A DNA stretch of 55,563 bases. It comes from Paracoccaceae bacterium. Its GTDB lineage: Bacteria; Pseudomonadota; Alphaproteobacteria; Rhodobacterales; Rhodobacteraceae. Both the position numbers and the translations under genes were made by a program. Location: NCBI GenBank assembly GCA_007693835.1, contig RECW01000136.1, positions 1-55,563 on the forward strand. Reading direction: 5' to 3'. Under the pieces are notes generated by a model that saw only the letters and a list, made by a program, of their open reading frames with translations, searched no databases and was not told the origin of the DNA. Within the stretch, counting starts at the first letter, position 1; the number at the start of each line of letters is the position of its first letter. Shown here one piece after another: positions 10,368 to 21,051 of this stretch.

Positions 10368-11400
10368 CGCCGCCGCGGCCGAAGTTGGTGAGCGCGCTCG
10401 CGGCGAGGGTGCGGCCGCTCGGCCGGCGGAAGACGTGGAACGGCAGCGGGCGGCAGACGTCGATGGCGGCGGCGCCGACGCGCGCCGTCAGCGCGCCGTT
10501 CACCAGCCCCTCGCCGAACCGCCGCGAGATCTTCGCCAGCGCTCCGCCGCCGAACGCCGGGCCGAGCATGTCGTCGCCGAGAGAGACCACCCCCGTCGCC
10601 ACCAGATGGCCCGCGACGGCGCGCAGCAGCCGCCACGACCCGAGCCACCCTGCCCTTCCGCCATAGATTTCCGCGATCTGTCGGATCATCCTGAGATTGA
10701 CGTAGAGCGCGCTGAGCACGTCGATCAGCGCCATGGGCACGAAGGCGGTGATCGCGGCGACGCTGCGCGAGGCGCGCGCGACGGTCTGTTCGGCGCGCTT
10801 GTCGAGGCCTTCCATCAGCGCCCGTTCGGCGTGGGAGATCAGCCCTTCGGCGTCGAACAGGTCCGCCTCGCGGTCGCGGAGCTTGGAGACGCCCCATTCC
10901 AGATCGGGCCGCGCCTTGTAGAGCCGCGACAGCGACCGCAGCGACGCGACGGCCTGCTTGCGGTCGCTCGCCGCCAGCGCCTTCTCGGCCCCCGCCCGCA
11001 CCGCGTCGATGCGCCCGAGCCGCGCCAGCCCCGCCAGCTCCTTCAGCGCGAAGCCGAGCGCGCCGAGCCCCACGACGGCGGCGAGCGCCAGCGCCACCGA
11101 CCCGAGCACCGGGTTGCGCGCGAACAGGGCGAACACGAAGTCGTAGGCCGCGATCGACGCGCCGAGGCCGATCAGCGCGACCAGAGCCCCCCAGACGATC
11201 TGGCCGAATCGGGTCGGGCGGCGTGCGGCGGCGCGAATCGCCCGCGCCGCGGCGGCGTCCTCGATCACCGGCGCGTCGGGCGGCGGCGGCGCGGCGGCGG
11301 GTTCCGCGTCGCGCGGCGGGGGCAGCGCGTCCTCGAAGATCACCGGACCGATGCGCGCCGTCTTCCGGCCTTCGGGCTGCAACTCGATCGGCCCTGTCAT
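10348..11400 (-). CDS. YcjF/TIGR01620-like (DUF697) membrane protein
   Basis: Two TM segments, GLFGALVEAF-type C-terminal DUF697 region; overlaps the ycjX-like gene. Confidence 0.85.
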   Translation of the reverse strand: MTGPIELQPEGRKTARIGPVIFEDALPPPRDAEPAAAPPPPDAPVIEDAAAARAIRAAARRPTRFGQIVWGALVALIGLGASIAAYDFVFALFARNPVLGSVALALAAVVGLGALGFALKELAGLARLGRIDAVRAGAEKALAASDRKQAVASLRSLSRLYKARPDLEWGVSKLRDREADLFDAEGLISHAERALMEGLDKRAEQTVARASRSVAAITAFVPMALIDVLSALYVNLRMIRQIAEIYGGRAGWLGSWRLLRAVAGHLVATGVVSLGDDMLGPAFGGGALAKISRRFGEGLVNGALTARVGAAAIDVCRPLPFHVFRRPSGRTLAASALTNFGRGGASEKTS

Positions 11401-12824
11401 CGCAGACGATCCGCGAGCAGGAATTCGAGCGCCTGATCGAGCCGGATGTGCGGCGGTCCTTCATTGGCGCGGGCGGCGTTCGACGGGGGCGCGAAGCGCA
11501 TCACCTTGAAGTCGCCGTCGAGCCAGCCCGTCCCGCGCTCGGCCTCCTCCCGCGCCTCGGCCAGCACGCGCTGCGGGCTCTCGGGAAGGTCGCCGGGGTG
11601 GAGCGCGGCCTCCTTGCCGCTGGAAATCAACCGGCCGCGGACGCAGGGGATCTTCTGGCCGCGGTGCTCGATCTCCTGCTCGACGGTGGCGCGGATGCTC
11701 GCGATGGCGAGCGCCTCGGTTCGGGCGCCGCGGAACGACGCGCGCTCGACGCTTTCGCGCAGCAGCGCGTTGACGATCGCGGTCATGCGCGAGTGCTGGG
11801 TGTGGTGGACGTGGTCGGCCTTGGTGGCGGCGAACAGGATGCGGTCGATCCGCCGGCCGAGCAGCGACCCGAGCCAACCCTTCGCCCCCGGTTTGTAGCA
11901 GGCGAGGATGTCCGTCATCGAGGACCGCAGGTCGGCCACCGCCCCGGGCCCCGCATCAAGCGCGCCGAGGAGGTCGATCAGCACCACCTGCCGGTCGAGG
12001 CGGGCGAAATGGTCTCGGAAGAACGGCTTCACCACATGGCGCTTGTAGGCCTCGAAGCGGCGCGCGAACTCGGCGTAGAGCGTGCGCCGCCGGCCGCGGG
12101 CCTTCGGCAGCGGCGTGAAGGCGAGCGCGGGCGAGCCCTCGAGCTCGCCCGGCATCAGGAACCGCCCCGGCGTCATGCCCGACAGCCCGTCCATGCGACA
12201 GGCGGAGAGGTATTCGCCGTAACTCGCGACGAGGTCCTGAGTCACGTCCTCGTCGTAGGGCGCGTCGGGGTCGGCGGCCTCGACCAGCCGCAGCCACTTC
12301 TCGGCGCGATCGGCGCGGAGCGGGGTGCGCGCGGCCTCCAGCACGCTCGCCGACCATGTGGCGTAGGACTGGTCGATCAGCGGCAGGTCGAGCAGCCATT
12401 CGCCGGGGTAGTCGATGAAATCGATATGGACCGTCTTCGGCCCGCCGAACCCGGACAGCCACCCCTGCGGCCGATACCGCACCGAAAGGCGCAGCTGCGA
12501 GACCGAGCGCGTGCCCTCCGGCCAGTGCGGATCGCGGCCCGAGAGGGCGGCCATGTGCGCCTCGTAGTCGAAGCGCGCGATGTTCATGTCGGGCTGCGGG
12601 CGCAGGGCGACCGCCTCGATGCGGCCCTCCATCTCCGGCGTGAACCGCAGCATGCGGCCGCGCTCCAGCAGGTTGGCGACGAGCGAGGTGAGGAACACCG
12701 TCTTGCCGGCGCGGCTGACGCCGGTGATGCCGACACGGAAGCTCGAGTCGAACAGGCTCTCGCGGACGCCGTCCGCCATGCCGCCGAGCGCGTCCGCCGC
12801 GCTGTCGAAAACGCCTAGAACCAC
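11397..12824 (-). CDS. YcjX-like P-loop protein (DUF463)
   Basis: VGITGVSRAGKTVFLTSLVANLLERGRM, VHIDFIDYPGEWLLDLPL, VVLIDLLGALDAGP, FAATKADHVHHTQH. Confidence 0.92.
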   Translation of the reverse strand: MVLGVFDSAADALGGMADGVRESLFDSSFRVGITGVSRAGKTVFLTSLVANLLERGRMLRFTPEMEGRIEAVALRPQPDMNIARFDYEAHMAALSGRDPHWPEGTRSVSQLRLSVRYRPQGWLSGFGGPKTVHIDFIDYPGEWLLDLPLIDQSYATWSASVLEAARTPLRADRAEKWLRLVEAADPDAPYDEDVTQDLVASYGEYLSACRMDGLSGMTPGRFLMPGELEGSPALAFTPLPKARGRRRTLYAEFARRFEAYKRHVVKPFFRDHFARLDRQVVLIDLLGALDAGPGAVADLRSSMTDILACYKPGAKGWLGSLLGRRIDRILFAATKADHVHHTQHSRMTAIVNALLRESVERASFRGARTEALAIASIRATVEQEIEHRGQKIPCVRGRLISSGKEAALHPGDLPESPQRVLAEAREEAERGTGWLDGDFKVMRFAPPSNAARANEGPPHIRLDQALEFLLADRLR

Positions 12825-13039
12825 CGCCGAGTCCCCCTTCGCGGCCGGAGATAGGCCATAGCGGCGTGAGAGGGAAAGGGGGATGGAGGTCGACCGGGCG
12901 TCCCGTTTTCTGGACGCGGCGGCGCCGCCTTGGTATCCACGCCGCCGGTGCGCGGCTGCGGCGCGCGTTCCGCCGGTGACGGCGGGGGGCTTTCGGCGCG
13001 GTCCGAGCGCACGCCTTCAGGCGTGAAGCGGGAAACGGC

Positions 13040-16000
13040 ATGGCCGCAGACGATCTTCCGGGCGCCGAGCCCGACTACAAGGCCACGGTCTTCCTGCCGT
13101 CGCCGGCGTTTCCGATGCGCGCCGGCCTGCCCCAGCGCGAGCCGGCGTGGCTTGCGCGGTGGGAGGCGATGGGGCTTTACCGCCGCCTGCGCGAGCAGTC
13201 GAAAGGCCGGCCGGGCTTCGAACTGCACGACGGTCCTCCTTACGCGAACGGCCACCTGCATATCGGCCATGCGCTGAACAAGATCCTTAAAGACTTCGTC
13301 GTGCGCTCGCGACAGATGCTCGGCTACGACAGCGCCTACGTGCCGGGGTGGGACTGCCACGGCCTGCCCATCGAGTGGAAGATCGAGGAGCAGTACCGCG
13401 CGCAGGGCCTCGACAAGGACTCCGTGCCGATCAACGAGCTGCGCGCCGAGTGCCGCCGCTTCGCCGAAGGCTGGATCGACATCCAGCGCGCCGAGTTCAA
13501 GCGCCTCGGCGTCACCGGCGACTGGGACCACCCCTACCTCACGATGAGCTACGACGCCGAGGCGACCATCGCCGCGGAGTTCATGGCCTTCGTGATGAAC
13601 GGGTCGCTCTACCGCGGCTCGAAGCCCGTCATGTGGTCGGTGGTCGAGCAGACGGCGCTGGCCGAGGCGGAAGTCGAGTATCACGAGCACCAGAGCACGA
13701 CGATCTGGGTGAAGTTTCCGGTGGTCGACGCGCCGTCGTCGGACCTGAGCGACGCGACCGTTCTGATCTGGACCACGACGCCGTGGACGATCCCGCAGAA
13801 CCGCGCGATCTGCTTCAATCCCCATCTGGTCTATGGGCTCTATCGCGTCACCGCAGCGCCCGAGGACAACTGGGCGAAGCCGGGGGACATGCTGCTGATG
13901 GCCGACGCCCTCGCGGAGGGCGTCTTCACGCAGGCGCGCGTCGAGGCGTTCGAGAAGCGGCGCGCCGTCTCGGCGAAAGAACTCGCCGCCCTCACCTGCG
14001 CCCACCCGCTCCGCGATCTCGACCCCGAATTCGCCTTCGACGTGCCGATGCTCGCCGGCGACCATGTCACCGACGAGGCCGGCACCGGCTTCGTCCACAC
14101 CGCCCCGGCCCACGGCGCCGACGACTACAACGTGGCGATCAACGCGCAGGACGCCTTCCTCGACTTCAGGAACAAGGGCCGCGCCGAGTATCTCCAGCAC
14201 ATCCTGCCCCACAACGTGCTGCCGGACGGCGCCTTCCGCGAAGACCTGCCGCTGTTCGGCGGCGCGCGCATCTTCGACGCCAAGGGCAAGGAGGGCGACG
14301 CGAACAGGCGCGTCGTCGAGAAGCTGATCGAGGCCGGCGCGCTGCTCGCGCGCGGGCGGCTGCGCCACTCCTACCCGCACTCGTGGCGCTCCAAGGCGCC
14401 GCTGATCTTCCGCAACACGCCGCAGTGGTTCATCGCCATCGACAAGCCGCTCGAGGACGGCCTCGGCGCGCACGGCGACACGATCCGCGCCCGCGCGCTG
14501 AAGTCGATCGAGGAGCTTGTCGCCTTCACGCCGCGCACGGGCAGGAACCGCCTGCATTCCATGATCGCCGCCCGCCCCGACTGGGTGGTGAGCCGCCAGC
14601 GCGCCTGGGGCGTGCCGCTGACCTGCTTCCGCAACCGCGAGACCGGCGTCCTGCTCCGCGACCCGGAGGTGAACGCCCGCATCGTCGCGGCCTTCCGCGC
14701 GGAGGGCGCCGACGCCTGGTTCGCCGACGGGGCCAAGGCCCGGTTCCTCGGGAACGGCTACGACCCGGAGGACTGGGACAAGGTCGACGACATCCTCGAC
14801 GTCTGGTTCGACTCGGGCTCGACCCACGCCTTCGCGCTGCGCGACCGCGGCGGGCGCTGGCCGGCCGACGTCTATCTCGAAGGCACCGACCAGCACCGCG
14901 GCTGGTTCCACTCCTCGCTGCTGCAGGGCTGCGGCACGCGGGGGCGCGCGCCCTATCGCGCGGTGGTGACGCACGGCTTCACGCTCGACGAGAAGGGCGA
15001 GAAGATGTCGAAGTCGCGCGGCAACGTCGTCGCGCCGGAGAAGGTGGTCGCGGAGTACGGGGCCGACATCCTGCGTCTCTGGGTCGCCACCACCGACTAC
15101 ACCGAAGACCAGCGCATCGGCCCGAAGATCCTGAAATCGGTCGCCGACGGCTATCGCCGTCTGCGCAACGGCTTCCGCTTCATGCTCGGCGCGCTGGCCG
15201 AATTCGACGAGGCCGAGCGCGTCGCCCCCGCCGACATGCCGGAACTGGAGCGCTGGGTGCTCCACCGCCTCGCGGAACTCGATGCGGAGGTGCGCGCCGG
15301 CTACGAGGCCTTCGCCTACCAGAAGGTCTATGCGGCGCTGTTCACCTTCGTCACCGCCGACCTCTCCGCCTTCTACTTCGACATCCGCAAGGACGCGCTC
15401 TATTGCGACGCGCCCGACTCGGTGCGCCGCCGCGCCTGCCGCACGGTGATGGACCTGCTGTTCCACCGGCTGACGACATGGCTCGCCCCGATTCTCGCCT
15501 TCACCATGGAGGAGGTGTGGCTCGAGCGCTTCCCCGGCGACGATTCTTCGGTGCACCTGCAGGTCTTCCCCGAGACCCCGGCCGCCTGGCGCGACGCCGC
15601 CCTCGCCGCGAAATGGGCGAAGGTGCGGGCCGTGCGGCGCGTGGTGCTCGGCGCGCTGGAGATCGAACGGCGCGAGAAGCGCATCGGCGCCGCGCTCGAG
15701 GCCGCGCCGATCGTCCACGTCGAGGACGCCGAGACCCGCGCCGCCTGCGCCTCGGTCGACATGGCCGACGTCTGCATCACCTCGGCGCTCACGCTCTCGG
15801 GCGATCCCGCGCCCGACGCGGCGTTCCGGCTGCCCGAGGCGCCAGGCGTCGCCGTCGAGCACGTCGCCGCGGACGGCGCGAAGTGCGCGCGCTGCTGGAA
15901 AGTGCTGCCCGACGTCGGCGCCCACCGCCACGCCGCCGTCTGCGCGCGCTGCGACGCCGCGCTCGACATCATCCCGTCCGCGAGGGGGGCAGGAGGTTGA
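13040..16000 (+). CDS. ileS: isoleucine--tRNA ligase
   Basis: [54 protein letters not shown]-terminal CARCW..C..C zinc site; 986 aa. Confidence 0.98.
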   Translation: MAADDLPGAEPDYKATVFLPSPAFPMRAGLPQREPAWLARWEAMGLYRRLREQSKGRPGFELHDGPPYANGHLHIGHALNKILKDFVVRSRQMLGYDSAYVPGWDCHGLPIEWKIEEQYRAQGLDKDSVPINELRAECRRFAEGWIDIQRAEFKRLGVTGDWDHPYLTMSYDAEATIAAEFMAFVMNGSLYRGSKPVMWSVVEQTALAEAEVEYHEHQSTTIWVKFPVVDAPSSDLSDATVLIWTTTPWTIPQNRAICFNPHLVYGLYRVTAAPEDNWAKPGDMLLMADALAEGVFTQARVEAFEKRRAVSAKELAALTCAHPLRDLDPEFAFDVPMLAGDHVTDEAGTGFVHTAPAHGADDYNVAINAQDAFLDFRNKGRAEYLQHILPHNVLPDGAFREDLPLFGGARIFDAKGKEGDANRRVVEKLIEAGALLARGRLRHSYPHSWRSKAPLIFRNTPQWFIAIDKPLEDGLGAHGDTIRARALKSIEELVAFTPRTGRNRLHSMIAARPDWVVSRQRAWGVPLTCFRNRETGVLLRDPEVNARIVAAFRAEGADAWFADGAKARFLGNGYDPEDWDKVDDILDVWFDSGSTHAFALRDRGGRWPADVYLEGTDQHRGWFHSSLLQGCGTRGRAPYRAVVTHGFTLDEKGEKMSKSRGNVVAPEKVVAEYGADILRLWVATTDYTEDQRIGPKILKSVADGYRRLRNGFRFMLGALAEFDEAERVAPADMPELERWVLHRLAELDAEVRAGYEAFAYQKVYAALFTFVTADLSAFYFDIRKDALYCDAPDSVRRRACRTVMDLLFHRLTTWLAPILAFTMEEVWLERFPGDDSSVHLQVFPETPAAWRDAALAAKWAKVRAVRRVVLGALEIERREKRIGAALEAAPIVHVEDAETRAACASVDMADVCITSALTLSGDPAPDAAFRLPEAPGVAVEHVAADGAKCARCWKVLPDVGAHRHAAVCARCDAALDIIPSARGAGG

Positions 16001-16078
16001 TGCGTCGCTTTTTTGCTTCTTTCGCCGAAAATGAATGATACTTCTCTCCGCGGGTCAGTTGTGTTTGGGAGAAAGTCG

Positions 16079-17290
16079 ATGCTTGAGAAGAGGCTCGCGT
16101 TCATCGCGGTGGCGGGCGTCGTCGGTCTGAGCGCTCCGGCGTCCGCGACCACGGTGACCTCCAGCGTCGATCTCGCTTTTTTTCAGGGCGGCCGCCTCTC
16201 TGGGCCAGTCGAGGGCGCGCCCATCGCCGCGCGCACGCTGGGGTTCGGCCCCTCGGCAGTGCAGTTCGCCGTCGGGGCCAGCGCGGACAGCGCAAATTAC
16301 TCATCCTTCGTCATATCGAGCGTGACGGCGTCGTTCTCGCCCGTGCTCGACGTGGTGGAGGCGCGCGGCGCGACGGTGCTGCTCTCCAGCCCCGGCGTGC
16401 GCGGGAGCGTCCAGACCACGCTGGACGGGCGGGCCACGGCCGGGTTCACCTTCGCGCCGATCCAGAACGTTCCACCCTTTTCCGGGACGCTGACGCTACC
16501 ACCAGTGCTGGCCGTCGATGAGAGCTTCCAGCTCTCGAACGACGCGCGCACCGTAGCGACAACCGCCGCATTCGGCGAAACGTTGCGCGACTCCGCCGGC
16601 GTGCGCTTCAGCGCCCAGGCCTCTCCGCAACTGCCTGTCGATTTTCCCTTCGCGCTCGACTTCGGCGGCAGGACGGGCGGGAATTTCGACTACGACACGA
16701 CCTTCAGGGCGGACGGGCTCTCGGGGTTCGTCGCCGCGACCCACGAGAGCGGCGCGACCGTCCTTTCGCCCTTCGCCCTCGACGGCGGAGCGGTGCTGAC
16801 CCAGCTCGACCTGTCGATGGAAGGCCGATGGTCTCTCGGCCTGCTAGACGTCGACCTGCTGAACACCCTCACGATGGGGCTCACGTTATCCCCCTTCGGC
16901 GAGGCGTTCTGGCGCGTCGGGAACTGTCCCGGAGGTTGGCTGAGGGTCTGCATCGCGGAAGGCCGCGAGACGGTGGTCGCTCCGCCGGTCCGGCTCGCCC
17001 TCGCCTCCTTCGACATTCCCTATCCGACGGCGTCGGCTCTGCTCGGCGTGATCGACGTGATCGGCCGCGCCGGCCCGCCGTCGTCTGACGATGGCGCGGG
17101 AACGATCGGCGGTCTGCCCGGAACGGGCCCGGGAAGCGATCCGAACGCCGGGGGCGTGACGCCGCCGCCGGGCATGGCCGATCCGGTGACGCCCGTGCCC
17201 ATCCCGCCGTCGCTGGCCTTGCTCGGATCGGCGATCGCGCTGCTCGTCGCGCGCGCGCGGCGCTTTGCCACAGCGAAGGCAGTCGTGTAA
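16079..17290 (+). CDS. exported protein with C-terminal PEP-CTERM/VPLPA-CTERM-like sorting signal
   Basis: Signal peptide MLEKRLAFIAVAGVVGLSAPASA; C-terminus VTPVPIPPSLALLGSAIALLVARARR (motif + TM + basic tail). Confidence 0.75.
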   Translation: MLEKRLAFIAVAGVVGLSAPASATTVTSSVDLAFFQGGRLSGPVEGAPIAARTLGFGPSAVQFAVGASADSANYSSFVISSVTASFSPVLDVVEARGATVLLSSPGVRGSVQTTLDGRATAGFTFAPIQNVPPFSGTLTLPPVLAVDESFQLSNDARTVATTAAFGETLRDSAGVRFSAQASPQLPVDFPFALDFGGRTGGNFDYDTTFRADGLSGFVAATHESGATVLSPFALDGGAVLTQLDLSMEGRWSLGLLDVDLLNTLTMGLTLSPFGEAFWRVGNCPGGWLRVCIAEGRETVVAPPVRLALASFDIPYPTASALLGVIDVIGRAGPPSSDDGAGTIGGLPGTGPGSDPNAGGVTPPPGMADPVTPVPIPPSLALLGSAIALLVARARRFATAKAVV

Positions 17291-17327
17291 GCCGGGCTCC
17301 GCGTCATGAGGACCGGAGGGGCGAACC

Positions 17328-18536
17328 GTGAGCGGCATTCTCGCAGGACTGCGGGTGATGGAGGGGTCGGCTTTCGTGGCGGCCCCCCTCGCCGGCATGA
17401 CGCTGGCGCAGATGGGCGCCGAGGTGATCCGCTTCGACCGTCCCGAAGGCGGGCTCGACCATCACCGCTGGCCGGTGAACGCGGATGGCGTCAGCTGGTT
17501 CTGGGCGGGGCTCAACAAGGGCAAGAAATCGGTCGCCGTCGACCTCAGGTCGCCCGAAGGACGCGAACTGGTCACGGCGCTCATCACCGCGCCGGGCGAG
17601 GACGCGGGCGTGTTCCTCACCAACCTCCGCGCGAAGTGGATGGAGTACGAGACGCTGCGCAAGCGCCGCGAGGATCTGATCATGGTCACCGTGCTCGGCA
17701 CCCGCGACGGCGGCCCGGCGGTTGACTACACCGTGAACCCGATGGTCGGCTTCCCCGACGCGACCGGCCCCGAAGACGCGACCGACCCCGTCGCCCATGT
17801 CCTGCCGGCGTGGGACTGCATCTGCGGCCAGATGGCGGCGGTCGGGCTGCTCGCCGCCGAGCGGCGGCGCCTGAGAAGCGGCAAGGGCGAAAGCGTCGAG
17901 ATCGCGCTCAAGGACGTCGCGCTCGCCATGCTCGGCAACCTCGGGATCATCGGCGAGGCGGCGGCCGGGCGCGACCGCCCGAAGATCGGCAACGCGCTGT
18001 TCGGCGCCTACGGGCAGGATTTCCTCTGCGCCGACGGCCGGCGCGTCATGGTGGTCGGTCTCACGGACGGTCAATGGGCCGGGCTGACGGCACTCACCGG
18101 GACGCAGGCCGCGATGGACGCCCTGGGCGCGCGCCTCGGCCTCGACCTCTCGCGGGAGGGGGACCGCTTCGCCGCGCGGAAGGAGATCACCGCCCTGCTC
18201 GCCCCCTGGTTCGCCGCGCGGCCGTCCGGCGACGTCGGGCGGATGCTGGACAAGGCGCGCGTCGCATGGGGCCCGTTCCGCACTTTCCGTCAGGCGCTTG
18301 CGGAAGACCCGGAACTCACGGCCGGCCCGCTGTTCTCAATGGTCGAGCACCCCGGTCTCGGGGCCGTTCTGACGCCCGGTTCTCCGTTGTCCTTTCTCGG
18401 CGCCGCGGGCGCGCAGCCGGCGCCGGCGCCGCGGCTCGGGCAACATACCGAAGAAGTTCTCTCGCGCGTCCTGGGACTCGGTTCCGGCGAGATCGGACGG
18501 CTCGTCGACCGGGGCGTCGTCGCGACGGCCGCCTGA
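17328..18536 (+). CDS. CaiB/BaiF family CoA-transferase, likely 2-methylfumaryl-CoA isomerase (Mct)-like
   Basis: LRVMEGSAFVAAPLAGMTLAQMGAEVIRFD, FWAGLNKGKKSVAVDLRSPEG, TVNPMVGFPDATGP, HVLPAWDCICGQMAAVGLLAAERRR, RRVMVVGLTDGQW. Confidence 0.8.
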   Translation: MSGILAGLRVMEGSAFVAAPLAGMTLAQMGAEVIRFDRPEGGLDHHRWPVNADGVSWFWAGLNKGKKSVAVDLRSPEGRELVTALITAPGEDAGVFLTNLRAKWMEYETLRKRREDLIMVTVLGTRDGGPAVDYTVNPMVGFPDATGPEDATDPVAHVLPAWDCICGQMAAVGLLAAERRRLRSGKGESVEIALKDVALAMLGNLGIIGEAAAGRDRPKIGNALFGAYGQDFLCADGRRVMVVGLTDGQWAGLTALTGTQAAMDALGARLGLDLSREGDRFAARKEITALLAPWFAARPSGDVGRMLDKARVAWGPFRTFRQALAEDPELTAGPLFSMVEHPGLGAVLTPGSPLSFLGAAGAQPAPAPRLGQHTEEVLSRVLGLGSGEIGRLVDRGVVATAA

Positions 18537-18546
18537 GCCTCGCGCC

Positions 18547-20343
18547 ATGGAGGCGGGAGCAGGAAGGCGCGACGCGACGGCGCGTTGGTCCGGCGCACCA
18601 GGACAGCCCGCCCGCCGGGCGCGTCTGACGCTGTTTCGCGGCTTCGTCTGCGCGGTGGACGGTCAGGCGCTCGCGCTGGGCGGGCCGCGCGCGCAGGCGG
18701 TGATCGCCATGCTCGCTCTCGGTCCGACGGAAGGCGTCGCGCGCGCCGAAGCCGCCCGAACGATCTGGTCCGAAGTGACGCCCGAACGGGCCCGCGCGTC
18801 GCTCAGACAGGCGTTGCGCGCGCTGCGGGCGAGCCTCGACGTCGCCGGTCTCTCCGGTCTGCTCGACGCCGGACCGTCGCTCAGGCTCGCCGCGCATGGT
18901 TACGAGACCGACGTCGGCGATGTCCTGCGTGCGGCGCACGTGGGCGTCCCCCATCCGACGCTGCTCGGCGAGGCGGACCCCTTCGCCGCGTTGTTCGGTC
19001 TTGACGGAGCCGTTGGCGACGCCTTCGCCGCCTGGGTCGGGGCGACCGCCGACGAGCTGCGACGCGTCGTGCGCCGGGCGCTGGCGCAACCGCGGACCGA
19101 GCCCCACGCCGAACGCGATAGCGCCCACGCCTGCGCCTTGCTCGACCCCGCCGACGAGGGGGCCGCGCGGCGCGCGATGGCGGCGCACGCCGCGCTCGGC
19201 GAAACCCATCGCGCGCTCGCCGTCTATGATCGCCTGTGGCGCACGCTCGACGCACGGATCGGGGCTGAGCCCGGAGAGGCGACCCAGCGCCTGCTTGAGC
19301 AGGTGCGCCGCGGGGCGAACGCGAATCCGCGCGCCGGCCCATCCGGCGCCAGCCCCGAAATCGCCGCCGCAGCGCCTGTGCTCTGGACGCCGCCTTTCAC
19401 CAGCGACGGCGCGCCAGGCGCGGCGGCGGCGGCGGCGGTGCTCCGCCTCGATTTCTCCGCCGCCGCCGCGCGCCTGCGCGGTTGGCGGGTGCGTCTGGGC
19501 GACGCCGTCGGAGAATCGGGCTTTCGGGCATGGGGCGCCGTGCGCGCCGGGTCGACCGGCCTCGTGCTGCGCGTCGCCTTGGAGAGTTCGCCGTCGGGCG
19601 ACCTCGTCTGGTCGATGGAGACGGCCGCGACAGTCGCCGGAGCCGCCCGCGCCGCGCGCGCCGCGCACGCCGCCTGCGCGCAGGAAGGCGTCGAACCGGG
19701 GACCGCCGTCGAACCGGGGGCCCTGTCGCGATTGACAGCGCGTAGCGCGATGCGCGAGGCCGCCGTGGTTCAAGCCCCGGCGCTCGGACTTCTCACCGCG
19801 GCGCTCGCCGGCGCGCCGCCGGCGGCGCACGCGGTGGAGGCGGCGCTCGCCGCGGCCCACGGGGCGGTCGACGGCGCGCCGCTCGCGGCGCCGGCGAGGC
19901 GGGCGCTCGGCTGGGCGCAGCTTTTCGCGCGCCAGTTCGCCGATGCGGCGGAGGCCTTCGCCCTCGCCGCCGAACTCGACCCCACGGACCCCTGCGCCTT
20001 GCGATGCTGCGCGCTCGGTCTTGCGCTGGCGGGACAGCCGGACGCGGCGCGGACCGCGCTCGCCGACGCCACGGCGATCGAACCGGATGGTGGTGATCCG
20101 ATCGGCGCGCTTGCGATGGCGATTCTGGGCGAACCGGCGCCGACGCGCGACGACAGCCCGCTCCTGCTGCGCGCTTGGGCCGCCCCCGACACCCTGACGG
20201 ATGCTCCGCCCCACGAGCAGCATCCTCCCGCAGTCCACGCGCGCCGTCTCGCCCGCGCGCTGCCGATGGCGGACGAGGCGCGCGCGGCGGCGATCGAAGC
20301 GGCCATCGAGCAGGCGTTGCGCGGCGGCGTTCAGGCCAGGTGA
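18547..20343 (+). CDS. BTAD/SARP-like transcriptional regulator with TPR-like C-terminal region
   Basis: LTLFRGFVCAVDGQALALGGPRAQAVIAMLALGP (winged-helix), ARASLRQALRALRASLD, BTAD-like AHAALGETHRALAVYDRLWRTLDARIGAEPGEATQRLLEQV. Confidence 0.75.
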   Translation: MEAGAGRRDATARWSGAPGQPARRARLTLFRGFVCAVDGQALALGGPRAQAVIAMLALGPTEGVARAEAARTIWSEVTPERARASLRQALRALRASLDVAGLSGLLDAGPSLRLAAHGYETDVGDVLRAAHVGVPHPTLLGEADPFAALFGLDGAVGDAFAAWVGATADELRRVVRRALAQPRTEPHAERDSAHACALLDPADEGAARRAMAAHAALGETHRALAVYDRLWRTLDARIGAEPGEATQRLLEQVRRGANANPRAGPSGASPEIAAAAPVLWTPPFTSDGAPGAAAAAAVLRLDFSAAAARLRGWRVRLGDAVGESGFRAWGAVRAGSTGLVLRVALESSPSGDLVWSMETAATVAGAARAARAAHAACAQEGVEPGTAVEPGALSRLTARSAMREAAVVQAPALGLLTAALAGAPPAAHAVEAALAAAHGAVDGAPLAAPARRALGWAQLFARQFADAAEAFALAAELDPTDPCALRCCALGLALAGQPDAARTALADATAIEPDGGDPIGALAMAILGEPAPTRDDSPLLLRAWAAPDTLTDAPPHEQHPPAVHARRLARALPMADEARAAAIEAAIEQALRGGVQAR

Positions 20344-20350
20344 ACGCCCT

Positions 20351-20989
20351 TCACTTCGTGCCGAACAGCCGGTCTCCGGCGTCGCCGAGACCCGGCGTGA
20401 TGTAGCCCTTTTCGTTCAGCCGGTCGTCGACCACCGCCGTGAAGACGCGCACGTCCGGGTGCGCCTCGCCCATCCGCGCGACGCCTTCCGGCGCGGCGAG
20501 CAGGCACATGAACCGGATGTCGCGGGCCCCGGCCTGCTTCACCCGGTCCACCGCCGCGACCGCCGAGTTCGCCGTCGCGAGCATCGGGTCGAGGAGCACG
20601 ACGGTGCGCTCCTCCAGGTCGCTCGGCAGCTTGCAGTAGTACTCGATGGCCTCCAGCGTGTCGTGGTCGCGGTAGAGCCCGACGAAACCGACGCGCGCCG
20701 AAGGCGCAAGCTCCAGCACGCCGTCGAGCATTCCGTTGCCCGCCCGCAGGATCGAGACGAGCGTCAGCTTCTTGCCCTCGAGCGTCGGCGCGTCCATCGG
20801 CTGCAGCGGCGTCTCGATCCGACGCGTCGTGAGCGGCAGGTCGCGAAACACCTCATAGCCGAGCAACAGGCTTATTTCGCGCAGCAGGCGGCGGAAACTC
20901 GCGGTCGACGTGTCCTTCTCCCGCATCAGGGTCAGCTTGTGCTGGACCAGCGGGTGGTCGACGACGGTGAGGTGCGGCGGATGAGTCAT
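20351..20989 (-). CDS. upp: uracil phosphoribosyltransferase
   Basis: [78 protein letters not shown]. Confidence 0.97.
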   Translation of the reverse strand: MTHPPHLTVVDHPLVQHKLTLMREKDTSTASFRRLLREISLLLGYEVFRDLPLTTRRIETPLQPMDAPTLEGKKLTLVSILRAGNGMLDGVLELAPSARVGFVGLYRDHDTLEAIEYYCKLPSDLEERTVVLLDPMLATANSAVAAVDRVKQAGARDIRFMCLLAAPEGVARMGEAHPDVRVFTAVVDDRLNEKGYITPGLGDAGDRLFGTK

Positions 20990-21051
20990 GGCGCGGGTCT
21001 CCTTCTCGACCCCGTCTTACGCCGCCCCCGGCCCGCCGAACAGCGGCGCGC

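Noticed and set aside
12815-15931. 1038-aa minus-strand ORF antisense to ileS
   Set aside because: ileS is certain; the antisense translation has no recognisable motif and biased composition.
19419-19438. GGC/GCG triplet run
   Set aside because: Encodes an Ala run in the regulator; simple GC-rich coding bias, not a functional repeat.
18316-20238. 640-aa minus-strand ORF opposite the BTAD-like regulator
   Set aside because: Arg/Gly-rich, no motifs; the plus strand shows the coherent winged-helix/BTAD pattern.
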